From the NCBI GenBank assembly GCA_028285285.1, contig JANQPW010000229.1:1-9825 (forward strand): 9,825 bases of DNA, read 5' to 3'. Both the position numbers and the translations under genes were made by a program. The notes beneath the pieces were generated by a model that saw only the letters and a list, made by a program, of their open reading frames with translations, had not been told where the DNA came from and did not search any database. Source of the stretch: Silvanigrellales bacterium (GTDB lineage Bacteria; Bdellovibrionota_B; Oligoflexia; Silvanigrellales; Silvanigrellaceae). Positions 1-7,016 of the stretch are shown here, in pieces. The stretch's first letter is position 1. Each line of letters begins with the position of its first letter.

Positions 1-2115
1 GGAAGTGGTGGCGGAGGCTCCGGAGGCACCATTGAAGTGTCTGCAACAACCTTCCAGGGAGCAGGAGCCCTTCGCGTTGAAGGCGGTGCGGGTGGCAACT
101 CCACAACCAACTCCACACGAGATGGCGGCGGAGGCTCCGGCGGACGCATCGTTGTGATCGCCACCACCAACACCCACACGGGAACGGTTTCAACCCAGGG
201 CGGTGGTGCCGACGGCGACGCGCAAAAAGGCTCCAGTGGCATTTACATCAAGAGCGATGGCACCCACCAACACATTTCCTTTAGTGCGCCCGACTCAGCT
301 GTTCCCACTTCGGTGCTCACAGCCCTGCCCTCAGCAGCGGTGCAGACCATTCTTGTGGCGGGTGGTGCTCAAGTTGAGGTGAACAATGCTTGGGGGGTCG
401 CTGCTGAGTCGATCACCATTGAAGCCACAGGCGAAATGACTTTCAAAACCACAGACCCTCTGCTCGCTGAAACGCTCACCGTGAACGGAACTCTTGATGC
501 AACTGTGGATCTGACCATTCAAGCCGACACCATCAACGTGGGAGCAGCAGGAGACATCACAGCCAACTCGAACATCACTGTTGACGACATGATGGTGGAA
601 GGCACCGTCAGCGCAAATGGGCTGGGTCATGCGGGCGGCACCCCATCGGCTCGCGATGGTCAGGGGCCGGGAGCCGGAGTTGGCGCCACTGGAGGTGCCA
701 GCTACCCTGGCTCTGGCGCTGGCCATGTGGGCGCAGGTGGGCTCTCGGGATCTTACGGTTCTGTTCCCAAGGCCGGTGGCAGCGCCTATGTGCCCGCCAC
801 CGATAAGAAAGGGAGTGGCGGCGGCGCTTCCCAAAACGGTTATGCCGGGGCTGGCGGTGGTCTCATCACCATCAACGCCAGCAACTCCCTCACCCTCAAC
901 GGCAGTGTTTCCGCGCGTGGTGCTGCCGGCGAAGGCGAGTCCTCAAGTAGTTTTGGAGCCAGCGGCGGAGGGTCTGCGGGCACAATTGAGATCACAACCC
1001 TCAACCTTTCAGGAGCGGGCACTCTCGATGTCCGCGGCGGCAATGGGGGTCACAACAGCGCTTCGACTACGCGTGAAGGCGGAGCCGGAAGTGGGGGTGT
1101 TGTTTCTGTGAACGCACCCACGTCCAGTTTCAGCGGCAACGTGTTGCTCGACGGGGGCACAACCTCAGCAACAGCACAGGCCGGTGCTTCTGGAGTGTAC
1201 TTGTTCTACGACGGCACCCATTGGACTCACACCTACAACTCAACCGGGCCCAGCACTCAGCCGGCCAGCGTTCACACGCCCGTGGTCGGAAGCCAGCCGA
1301 GTCACATCATTGTGTCGGGTTCCGCCCTGGTGTTTGTGGCGGGAAGCGATGACCTGGAGCCCTCAGAGTCTTTGCAGGTGAAAGACACCGCGAGGTTGTA
1401 CCGCAACGATGTTCTCAACATCACCACAAAAACCCTCACCGTCGAAGCGGGCGCAACCCTGCAGGGCAACGTGAACTTGGACGCAGATGCTGCCACCATT
1501 GCTGGTACCCTCACGGCCAACGGACTGGGCTTTGCTGCAATCACCGGCACGGGCCAATCCAATGGCCTTGGCCCAGGTGCAGGGCCACGAAACACCACGA
1601 GCGGGGCGTCATACCCAGGTGCGGGTGCCGGTCATGTGGGCGTTGGTGGAGCAAGCGGTACCTACGGCTCCACCCCAGCCAGCGGTGGGGTGAGCTACCT
1701 TCCCACAGACTCCAAGTACGGAAGCTCAGGGGGCAGCTCGGTTTATGCGGCCGGCGGTGCCGGCGGTGGTCTCATTGTGCTTGACGTCAACGGAACCCTC
1801 GACATCACTGGCACGGTGACCGCAAATGGCAATGCCGGCGGCAACACCGCTTCCACTTCCTACGGCGCAGCCGGGGGAGGTTCAGGTGGAACCGTGGAAC
1901 TCAACGCCATCACCTTTCAAGGAGACGGCTCCATCTCGGCTGCAGGTGGAAATGGCGGAACCGCCAACGGCTCAACCAGCCGACCCGGTGGCGCTGGAGC
2001 CGGAGGGAGAGTGGTTGTGAGCGCCTCAGCAGACGTTTTCACGGGCGCCTTCAACGTGAGCGGCGGAACCGCCGCAGGCACCGCAACAAACGGCGCTGAC
2101 GGGGTTGTGGAGTGA
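1..2115 (+). CDS. Glycine-rich repetitive surface/secreted protein, 5'-partial
   Basis: The frame is open from the first base, so the gene begins upstream; an internal GTG at base 37 is not a convincing start. About 704 codons are present, dominated by Gly, Ala, Ser, Thr, Asn and Val, with almost no Cys. The protein is built of long repeats: a beta-rich stretch (TLTV, ADTI), then a Gly-rich stretch with GASYPG and GAGHVG, then an SVSARG/TVTANG-type strand, a GGGSGGT block, a GGNGG block, a GSGG-RIVV-type strand, an F-G-V-GGT strand and a GxxGVYL-type strand. This order is typical of large exported beta-helix-like proteins of unknown function in environmental Gram-negatives; a role as surface or adhesive protein is inference. 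No C-terminal anchor, autotransporter barrel or sorting motif is visible. The last repeat ends at GADGVVE, where earlier copies continue (GVYLFYDGTH), so the C-terminus appears cut off. Confidence 0.8.
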   Translation, partial: GSGGGGSGGTIEVSATTFQGAGALRVEGGAGGNSTTNSTRDGGGGSGGRIVVIATTNTHTGTVSTQGGGADGDAQKGSSGIYIKSDGTHQHISFSAPDSAVPTSVLTALPSAAVQTILVAGGAQVEVNNAWGVAAESITIEATGEMTFKTTDPLLAETLTVNGTLDATVDLTIQADTINVGAAGDITANSNITVDDMMVEGTVSANGLGHAGGTPSARDGQGPGAGVGATGGASYPGSGAGHVGAGGLSGSYGSVPKAGGSAYVPATDKKGSGGGASQNGYAGAGGGLITINASNSLTLNGSVSARGAAGEGESSSSFGASGGGSAGTIEITTLNLSGAGTLDVRGGNGGHNSASTTREGGAGSGGVVSVNAPTSSFSGNVLLDGGTTSATAQAGASGVYLFYDGTHWTHTYNSTGPSTQPASVHTPVVGSQPSHIIVSGSALVFVAGSDDLEPSESLQVKDTARLYRNDVLNITTKTLTVEAGATLQGNVNLDADAATIAGTLTANGLGFAAITGTGQSNGLGPGAGPRNTTSGASYPGAGAGHVGVGGASGTYGSTPASGGVSYLPTDSKYGSSGGSSVYAAGGAGGGLIVLDVNGTLDITGTVTANGNAGGNTASTSYGAAGGGSGGTVELNAITFQGDGSISAAGGNGGTANGSTSRPGGAGAGGRVVVSASADVFTGAFNVSGGTAAGTATNGADGVVE
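145..2007 (+). repeat. Tandem coding repeats of about 303-318 residues
   Basis: Matching landmarks recur in the glycine-rich gene. The RIVV-type strand after the GSGG block lies at 145, 1099 and 2008, giving spacings of 954 and 909 bases. The GHVG motif lies at 721 and 1630, a spacing of 909 bases. The LTV strand lies at 475 and 1435, a spacing of 960 bases. Two full units are therefore present (about 145-1098 and 1099-2007), with the end of an earlier unit before them and the start of another after them. Copies agree in motif order and partly in wording but are diverged at DNA level, so this is an old duplication. Length differences sit in the part between the DGTH motif and the LTV strand. 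Confidence 0.75.
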
Positions 2116-2256
2116 TGTGACGAGAAGGCTCCCTATGAAGACTTTTGTTTCTTAGAATGGAGAGATCTGACATAACCCTCGCACAGAAACCTGACCCGAA
2201 CATCACACTCGGCGAGAGCCTCTTGCGGTCAGCTAAGTCAAAGCTCTTTAACCCAG

Positions 2257-2991
2257 CTATTGAAAGTCCTCGCGATCGTGGAGACCAATCAAAGAAACTT
2301 CGCCATCTTCCCTAACCTCGACAATCGCAATCTTCGTTTTGTTAAGGTTTCCGTGCTCATCATGATAGGGTACCTCGTGCATCCAAACTCCCACTGGAAT
2401 CTCGAGTGTGTTTGACTTAAAGTCGATGAACTTTGGAGTGATCGGCTCTTTGTTCGGCCCCACCACAAGACTCAACCTTGCTTTTTGCGCGAACGGTTTG
2501 ATCACAGAATAGCCAATTTCATTGTCTTGAACACCAACCTGTGATGGCGCAATTCCGATTTCATGACCGTCTTTAGTTTCTTCTAGCGTGAACTGATAGG
2601 CAGCCCTGGGATAAAAGAGTTTGTCCTTTGCATGCAGAGAGTTTTTGTCGAGCATAACCGCACGTTCTTTGGCAAGCTTAAGCAAAGGCTTGCTAAAGGG
2701 TTCTTCACTGCGTTTTTTGTCGTTTTCGTAATCTCGTGTGTGGTAGTTAGCAGCCGCATTCTGCCGAGCGATGTCTGCATCTCGTGCCTCTTGCGCCGCC
2801 TCAAGAGAGCCATACTCCTTAATGTCCGAAATCGCTGATTCAGCAATGATCAAGAGTATTCCACCTATAAAAAAAGCTGGAACCAAGTTCCCTTTGCCAA
2901 AGTTAACTTCTGACTGCTCGTTCTGCTTGGCAGAACAGGCTGAAACAGCAAGGGATACAGCAACAAGAAGGGTGATTGGTGCAAATTTCAT
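2257..2991 (-). CDS. Lipoprotein of unknown function (244 aa)
   Basis: The chosen start is the ATG at 2991, because GGAG lies at 2999-3002 with a seven-base spacer and the protein then begins with a classic lipoprotein signal: MKFA, a hydrophobic run, and lipobox VSAC with the lipidated Cys at residue 19. An in-frame ATG 33 bases upstream (3024) would add 11 residues before the signal and is less likely. Shortly after the lipobox there is a second hydrophobic segment, about residues 36-54 (LVPAFFIGGILLIIA), followed by a charged, Ala/Glu/Lys-rich probable helix (about 57-110) and a beta-rich C-terminal half that ends in a short acidic tail. I do not recognise a family. It is the last gene of the minus-strand block, and no clear hairpin terminator was seen in the 141 bases between its stop and the end of the repeat protein gene. 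Confidence 0.75.
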   Translation of the reverse strand: MKFAPITLLVAVSLAVSACSAKQNEQSEVNFGKGNLVPAFFIGGILLIIAESAISDIKEYGSLEAAQEARDADIARQNAAANYHTRDYENDKKRSEEPFSKPLLKLAKERAVMLDKNSLHAKDKLFYPRAAYQFTLEETKDGHEIGIAPSQVGVQDNEIGYSVIKPFAQKARLSLVVGPNKEPITPKFIDFKSNTLEIPVGVWMHEVPYHDEHGNLNKTKIAIVEVREDGEVSLIGLHDREDFQ

Positions 2992-3370
2992 TTGTGATCT
3001 CCAATTTGGTGAACTTTGTCTCATGGGAAGGCAGCAACTGACGTGCCAGTCTCTGACTTGACCAGGATGAGGGTGAAATCTAGCCCACCATGCTGTTGGT
3101 ACACTCTTTGCGTCTCGACCTCTGTAAACAACGAAACACGAGAGCTTAATGTGTCGGTATGGGTTGATATGTCAAATGAAGAACCTGCGAAAGCGGCTTA
3201 TAACATGCTGTTATCTATGGTATTTTCAACCCTATTGCTGACGGGTTGCTTAGGATGCCGCACTTCAGGAAAGCTTCAAACTCCCGTTTGACAAAGTCAG
3301 GAACCGGCCTGTTTTCAGCCTCCCTTTCCGCAAGAAAGGTTTGTTTGTCGAGGATCTAGGAAGAATCTAT
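2992..3370. other. Gap without a convincing gene
   Basis: These 379 bases lie between the lipoprotein start and the 3' end of the frameshifted AHSA1 gene. The 10 bases next to the lipoprotein start hold its ribosome binding site. The only open stretch that looks at all protein-like is a 40-codon plus-strand frame at 3169-3291. I saw no tRNA, strong hairpin or clear promoter hexamer pair. The minus-strand promoter of the lipoprotein should lie here but I could not place it. Confidence 0.5.
3169..3291 (+). CDS. Possible small lipoprotein-like ORF or gene remnant (40 aa)
   Basis: This short frame encodes MSNEEPAK followed by a hydrophobic run that ends in LLLTGC, which matches a lipobox, and then only 13 more residues before the stop. 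After that TGA the same frame stays open for a further 42 codons, which could mean a broken gene. No ribosome binding site stands before the ATG at 3169 or before the internal ATG at 3205, and the frame is the only plus-strand candidate in an otherwise minus-strand block. It may be a chance ORF. I know of no family for it. Confidence 0.2.
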   Translation: MSNEEPAKAAYNMLLSMVFSTLLLTGCLGCRTSGKLQTPV

Positions 3371-3765
3371 TCAGGATCGAGAAGAAAGGCGTGCGAGGGT
3401 TGCAGGCAGTTTTTTACTGAGGAGAGAAGTCTTCCATCCCAATTGAAGAATGAAGCTTGTCAAAATCGCAGACACTCCTTCGAAGCCTTCATGCACAAGG
3501 ACGAGTTCAGTTTCTATTGGAGAAACCGAACGAAGTTTAAAGTGGACTTGAGTATCCACCGGGCTGCCCCTCCAGCTCCAAGTCATCTCTGTTCGATGTC
3601 ATAGCTCAAAAGTACGCAGTTCACGATCCCATCAAACCCTGGTGCCGGTTTTATCCTCAGTGTGAATGCGTGACCGGACGACAGACGAAAGTCATTGGGC
3701 ATGAGCCACTCCACCTTCTTTCCGGTCTCTCTGCTGTTGGAAGCGAGCAAGATCCACCTCGGTTT
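3371..3765 (-). pseudogene. AHSA1/SRPBCC-family protein, frameshifted
   Basis: Two minus-strand frames together give one AHSA1-like (activator of Hsp90 ATPase homologue, START/SRPBCC fold) protein. The first, 3765-3586, reads KKVEWLMPNDF, GHAFTLRIKP and APGFDGIVNC, then ends DIEQR-stop (TGA at 3585-3583). The second begins one base earlier at 3586 (MTWSWRGSPVDTQVHF) and continues through TELVLVHEGF, LGWKTSLLSKKLP and LARL to a stop at 3371. WLMP, KPAPGFDGIV, SWRG-P and the GWK-L-KLP-L tail are in the family's usual order, so the break is a one-base loss near 3586. The N-terminal strand and helix are also not in frame: no start codon with a ribosome binding site is visible, and a neighbouring frame reads ELTLKTEVDLA just upstream, hinting at a second lesion. 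The gene lies directly behind the haem protein gene on the same strand and probably shared its transcript. A sequencing error could mimic the first lesion. Confidence 0.75.
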
Positions 3766-3771
3766 TTAGAG

Positions 3772-5205
3772 TCAGCTCCGTTGAAGATTCTTCGACTTTG
3801 TAGCGAGCTCTTCACAGCTCATGTTTTTGAAGGGAATGACGTACCGTTCATAGAGGTATCCACTCAGTTTGTTTCGTTTTTTCTTCCAGTTGCTAGAGCC
3901 CTTCAAATTGAAGTTCCCTTGCCACGATCGGAATGACGCCGCATGCGGTTTCGCCGGGATGAAATCAAGTGTCCAATGAGTGACCGGAAAGGCCGAGTCT
4001 TGTAACACATAGGCCAAGTGCTCAAGTCCAGGCATTCCAAGATCGCTGTAGTTCGCTTCAATGTTCCTTTCCAGGGTGTCGTAGGCTGGCAGAACCACTT
4101 TCTGAGAGTCTTGCTTGAGGGCATCCAGCACCCATTTTTTTCTGTCGCTGAGGTTTTTCGTCAACTCTTCTTTCATTTGACTGAGGGATCTTTCCTTTGT
4201 GTCGAGAAAGAATTCTTCAACATTGTTGCAACGTCTTTTTGCCCCTGCAATGGCATACTCGTAGTGATTTGGGAGTTTTTCGAGATGTGCCATCACGCGC
4301 TCAGCGTTTAAGGTGTGCAGATAGTGAGTGAACTTGAGAGAGGGTTGAGACCGAAAGTGTCTTTGTGTTTGAGAGTCAAAGTAGACGTCTTTCATCAGCA
4401 AGCCATAACGCTTGTCGCTGCGATTTTCGAGGGATTGTGAGAATGTTTTGAAGATTTCAACTGATTTGGGCTTAGCGCTTGAGTCAAACTGGTCTATGGC
4501 ACCAAGCCAGTGGGATAGCTGGCCATGATAAGATTCCCAAATGGGACGCATCGGATCTCCGTGGCATGAGCTGCAATCTTCAACGTTGGAATCGAAAACT
4601 GCGGCACCGGATGAAAAATCTATGGAGTGGGGAACAAAACTCATCTCATTGGTGTCAAATTCCAAAAAAACGAAAAGCTCTCCATGCCTGTCCACTCTTT
4701 TTGTTCCGTCGAATATTTCACCTGTCCAAGCCATTGTGACGGCATCTTGATAACTCAACACTCGAGGGTACAAAACGGAGACATCAACTCCTTCTCCACT
4801 TCTTGAAGAATACATCAACACATAGTTTCTGAAAAACCCGGAAAACCGTTCGTCGTTTTTGAGGCCCTGCAGAAACTCGGTGCCGCTTTCAAACGACTCG
4901 GTTTCAGCAAAGTTTTGAATGGCCGCAAAAGAAACGCCATTGCAAAGATCGAAACTGAATTTTCCCAACTCTGAGTTTGAAGGGTGCTCCAAGAGCAAAG
5001 GGTTTTTGGGCCTACCAGAGCCGGGTTCTTCAGAACAATCGATGGGACGAAACCTTTCGGTCTTGAAACCGGAAGCCTCTTCAAACTTCACACTCGAATT
5101 GTTGCTTCTGTCCGAAATGCAAGAGAGTTTCACCGTGCAAAAACCCACCACAAACACAAATCGCAGCAGATGCGGTTTCTGCAGGCAGACTTGGAAATTT
5201 GACAT
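3772..5205 (-). CDS. Single-CXXCH haem-binding (cytochrome c-like) exported protein, 477 aa
   Basis: The ATG at 5205 is preceded by AGGTGAG with a short spacer, so the start is well supported. The protein opens with a basic stretch and a hydrophobic run (about residues 14-28), a probable signal peptide or anchor; Cys29 is not in a good lipobox because Lys sits three residues before it. A single c-type haem motif, CSSCH, lies at residues 211-215 and is followed by GDPMRPIWESY. This CxxCHG-x-PRPxW-x-Y arrangement is, from memory, characteristic of large hypothetical proteins in Bdellovibrio-like and some gamma-proteobacterial genomes; their function is not known. The C-terminal half (about 240-460) is helical and charged, with no further CXXCH. 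Haem attachment in the periplasm and a redox or sensing role are inference. It is the best preserved gene of the minus-strand block; its stop is six bases from the frameshifted AHSA1 frame. Confidence 0.8.
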   Translation of the reverse strand: MSNFQVCLQKPHLLRFVFVVGFCTVKLSCISDRSNNSSVKFEEASGFKTERFRPIDCSEEPGSGRPKNPLLLEHPSNSELGKFSFDLCNGVSFAAIQNFAETESFESGTEFLQGLKNDERFSGFFRNYVLMYSSRSGEGVDVSVLYPRVLSYQDAVTMAWTGEIFDGTKRVDRHGELFVFLEFDTNEMSFVPHSIDFSSGAAVFDSNVEDCSSCHGDPMRPIWESYHGQLSHWLGAIDQFDSSAKPKSVEIFKTFSQSLENRSDKRYGLLMKDVYFDSQTQRHFRSQPSLKFTHYLHTLNAERVMAHLEKLPNHYEYAIAGAKRRCNNVEEFFLDTKERSLSQMKEELTKNLSDRKKWVLDALKQDSQKVVLPAYDTLERNIEANYSDLGMPGLEHLAYVLQDSAFPVTHWTLDFIPAKPHAASFRSWQGNFNLKGSSNWKKKRNKLSGYLYERYVIPFKNMSCEELATKSKNLQRS

Positions 5206-5321
5206 TTCTCACCTATTCTTGGTTTTCAAAAAGCACCCACAGTGCAGGAGTTCAATTTCAAAAGTGGATTATGTCTTCTCGAAGGTTTGGAACTTCAAAT
5301 CCTTCCGCTTCTCGACTCCAT

Positions 5322-5441
5322 CTATCCTAGCATTTTTGAACCTGTCCTGACTAAGACAACCGTCAACGGGATCGACCTGTTCTTTTTCTTGATGCACCCT
5401 TTTTGACTGGACTTCAATTGCTCTGCCGCCATTTTTCTCAT
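5322..5441 (-). CDS. Possible small basic ORF in the protease-cytochrome spacer (39 aa)
   Basis: The 256 bases between the protease stop and the haem protein start hold one minus-strand frame that begins MRKMAAEQLK, is lysine-rich and ends TGSKMLG. An AAGGTGG sequence stands about eight bases before the ATG, which is the main argument for it. No family is recognised, and the length is within what chance would give. It could equally be leader sequence of the haem protein gene. Confidence 0.15.
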   Translation of the reverse strand: MRKMAAEQLKSSQKGCIKKKNRSIPLTVVLVRTGSKMLG

Positions 5442-5461
5442 CAGACGTTCCACCTTGCAGG

Positions 5462-6433
5462 TTAGAAAGTCTTGGCTAGCATCTCAGCTGTCCGCTCAAA
5501 AACTTCTTTTCTTGCAAGTGGCATATCTAGGATCGCATAACTTCCGCCACAGTCGTTAGCTTTCGTTTTCACGCCCCCAGAGAGAGGACCCAGAACAACT
5601 GGGTTTTTACCGTCCGTGTCCAGAAAAACCGGAGACCCTGAGTCATGCAGACATGTTCCCTTATCCTTGCCGGATAGCAACACAGCTGAACGCCTATCAG
5701 GGCTTATCGCAAAAATTCGATGTTGAAGACGTTGGAGCTTTCCCATCTTGCCAAGTTGAAGCTCGGAAACCTCACCTTGGTACACACAAACACTTTTTTT
5801 GTCATTCCAGGTCCATCCAGCAACGCCTTGTGCATAATCTTTGCACCTCGCTTCATCAATCTGAGGGTTTTCGACTCTTTGATGAGAGTACCGCAGTCCA
5901 GCGGAACCAAATGAGTAGCTTGTCGCAATCTGCAAACCAGACAAACTCTCCGCCGAGGGTAGGTAAGACACAACGCTATTTGGACCGTAGTTTTTCCCCG
6001 CAGTTTCATTGTAAGCGAATACAAATTTTTCAAAAACCGCCTTTTTCACGCTAGGTAATTGAGTCGCTGAAGGATCAAATAATTGTGCAGGTTGAGCACC
6101 AGAAAGCTTCTCTTTATGAATTGCAATCAATGCGAAATCGTCATGTCCACGCAATTGATTAGGCCAGTCAGATTCAGCACTACCAGGTATTACAATCGCG
6201 AATGGTAAAAACACTTTTCCATCGCCCGAACTCAGGACAAACCCCTGTGGGTTTTCGTGAACCAGCACACCTTCACGCTCTGAACCGGAACCGGGTAGAC
6301 AGTGTGCTGCCGTCAGTAAGACAGCATATTTCGAAGTCGCGTATCTATTTTCTATCCAAACTGCGCCACATCCCCAATCATCTTTTCTCCCTCCGGGGAC
6401 ATGAGCCGAAAGACGATCTTGTTTTGATTCGAA
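5462..6433 (-). pseudogene. Trypsin-like (S1) serine protease, 5'-truncated
   Basis: All three catalytic residues of an S1 protease are present in one frame. His is in LLTAAHC (His codon 6302-6304), Asp in HDDFALI (codon 6137-6139), and Ser in CLHDSGSPVF (codon 5639-5641). An upstream Cys in WGCGAVWI (6368-6370) fits the usual disulphide partner of the His-loop Cys. The frame is open from a TAA at 6434-6436, yet from there to the His motif there is no ATG, GTG or TTG and no signal peptide, although these enzymes are exported. The first possible start, GTG at 6268, lies after the catalytic His and has no ribosome binding site. The 5' end has therefore been lost, and the frame now begins inside the tail of the ATPase remnant. 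The active-site motif is HDSGSP rather than GDSGGP. The product, if made, would be neither exported nor complete. Family assignment is firm; loss of function is inference. Confidence 0.8.
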
Positions 6434-6895
6434 TTAATCGTATTGAACCGGTATGCGCGCAAGAAAGTCAAACGCAGTTTTGACAGTCTTCGAGCGTGGG
6501 ACTTAAGTTTAATCGCGACCGCTTCTCTCAGGGAGACATTTTTCGAAGCCTTGCCGAATCCCCACTGAATCTTCCGGCCTTGAGCCGCCAGCAAAGCAGC
6601 AGTTGTGTTTTCACCGCTGTCGCCCACACTCTCAGGTGCTGTTCCAGACCAAGAGCTTTCTACCGTAGACCATTTCTTGAAAAGAGCCCAATTGTACGGG
6701 AGAATTGCGCCCACCCGGGTAAAACACAGCCTTACGATCAGACGACTCGGCGGTTTGTTTGAGCATCATCAAAAACTGGCCAATGCTCGACTTTCCGGAG
6801 CTGTTGGCTCCGAAAAAAAGTGTGAGAGGTGCCATCCTCAAACGGCCCGTGTCGGCCCAACCTTTAAAGTTCTGGATCCTCAGTTGAGTGAGCAA
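6352..6895 (-). pseudogene. AAA ATPase (RecF/SMC-like, DUF3696 type), internally deleted and 3'-truncated
   Basis: From a TTG at 6895 (GGAG with an eight-base spacer) the protein starts MLTQLRIQNFKGW, with APLTLFFGANSSGKSS holding Walker A (GANSSGKS, residues 29-36) and then LKQTA. This is the usual opening of overcoming-lysogenisation/RecF-like ATPases of the AAA_15/AAA_21/DUF3696 group. The frame reads on to QEMVYGR and then stops at 6632. At about 6651 a second frame takes over with SWSGTAPESVGDSGEN and AALLA, motifs that in this family come well over 100 residues later. It ends at MIGDVAQFG-stop (6352), just where the family continues DVGFGxSQ into the signature and Walker B. So the middle and the C-terminal ATPase half are missing. 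Upstream-of-TTG sequence in the same frame (TTG at 6916) is possible but lacks a ribosome binding site. Intact relatives often sit in phage-defence loci; that role for this relic is only a guess. Confidence 0.75.
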
Positions 6896-6949
6896 AAGCC
6901 ATTCTCCAAGCGGCAAGTTTGATTGATTTCTTAGTGCGCGGATTCTACA

Positions 6950-6978
6950 TTGACACTCATGCCATTGTCTATGATGAT
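6950..6978 (+). promoter_or_regulatory. Putative sigma-70-type promoter of manA
   Basis: A perfect TTGACA (6950-6955) is followed after 17 bases by GATGAT (6973-6978), four of six matches to the -10 consensus; an overlapping TATGAT at 6970-6975 matches better but at a 14-base spacing. It lies about 40 bases before the GTG start of manA, in the short gap between the divergent ATPase remnant and manA. Sigma preference in this organism is unknown, so this is a sequence match only. Confidence 0.45.
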
Positions 6979-7016
6979 CCTCGCTTTGCTCTGAACACTT
7001 TGCTGGAGTTTCGGGA

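Noticed and set aside
617..1111. Second plus-strand frame inside the glycine-rich gene
   Set aside because: It is Pro/Ala/Arg-rich, as expected of an alternative frame in G+C-rich repeat DNA, and the repeat protein frame shows clear periodic motifs.
3341..3604. Plus-strand frame of 87 codons opposite the AHSA1 remnant
   Set aside because: The minus strand carries recognisable AHSA1 motifs over the same bases, so this is an antisense shadow.
4919..5350. Plus-strand frame of 143 codons over the 5' part of the haem protein gene
   Set aside because: Antisense to a gene with a good start and CXXCH motif; no family features.
6919..7016. Protein-like plus-strand frame before manA (FYIDTHAIVYDDPRFAL)
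   Set aside because: It is short, begins at a TTG with no ribosome binding site and runs into manA in a different frame; the same bases carry the likely manA promoter.
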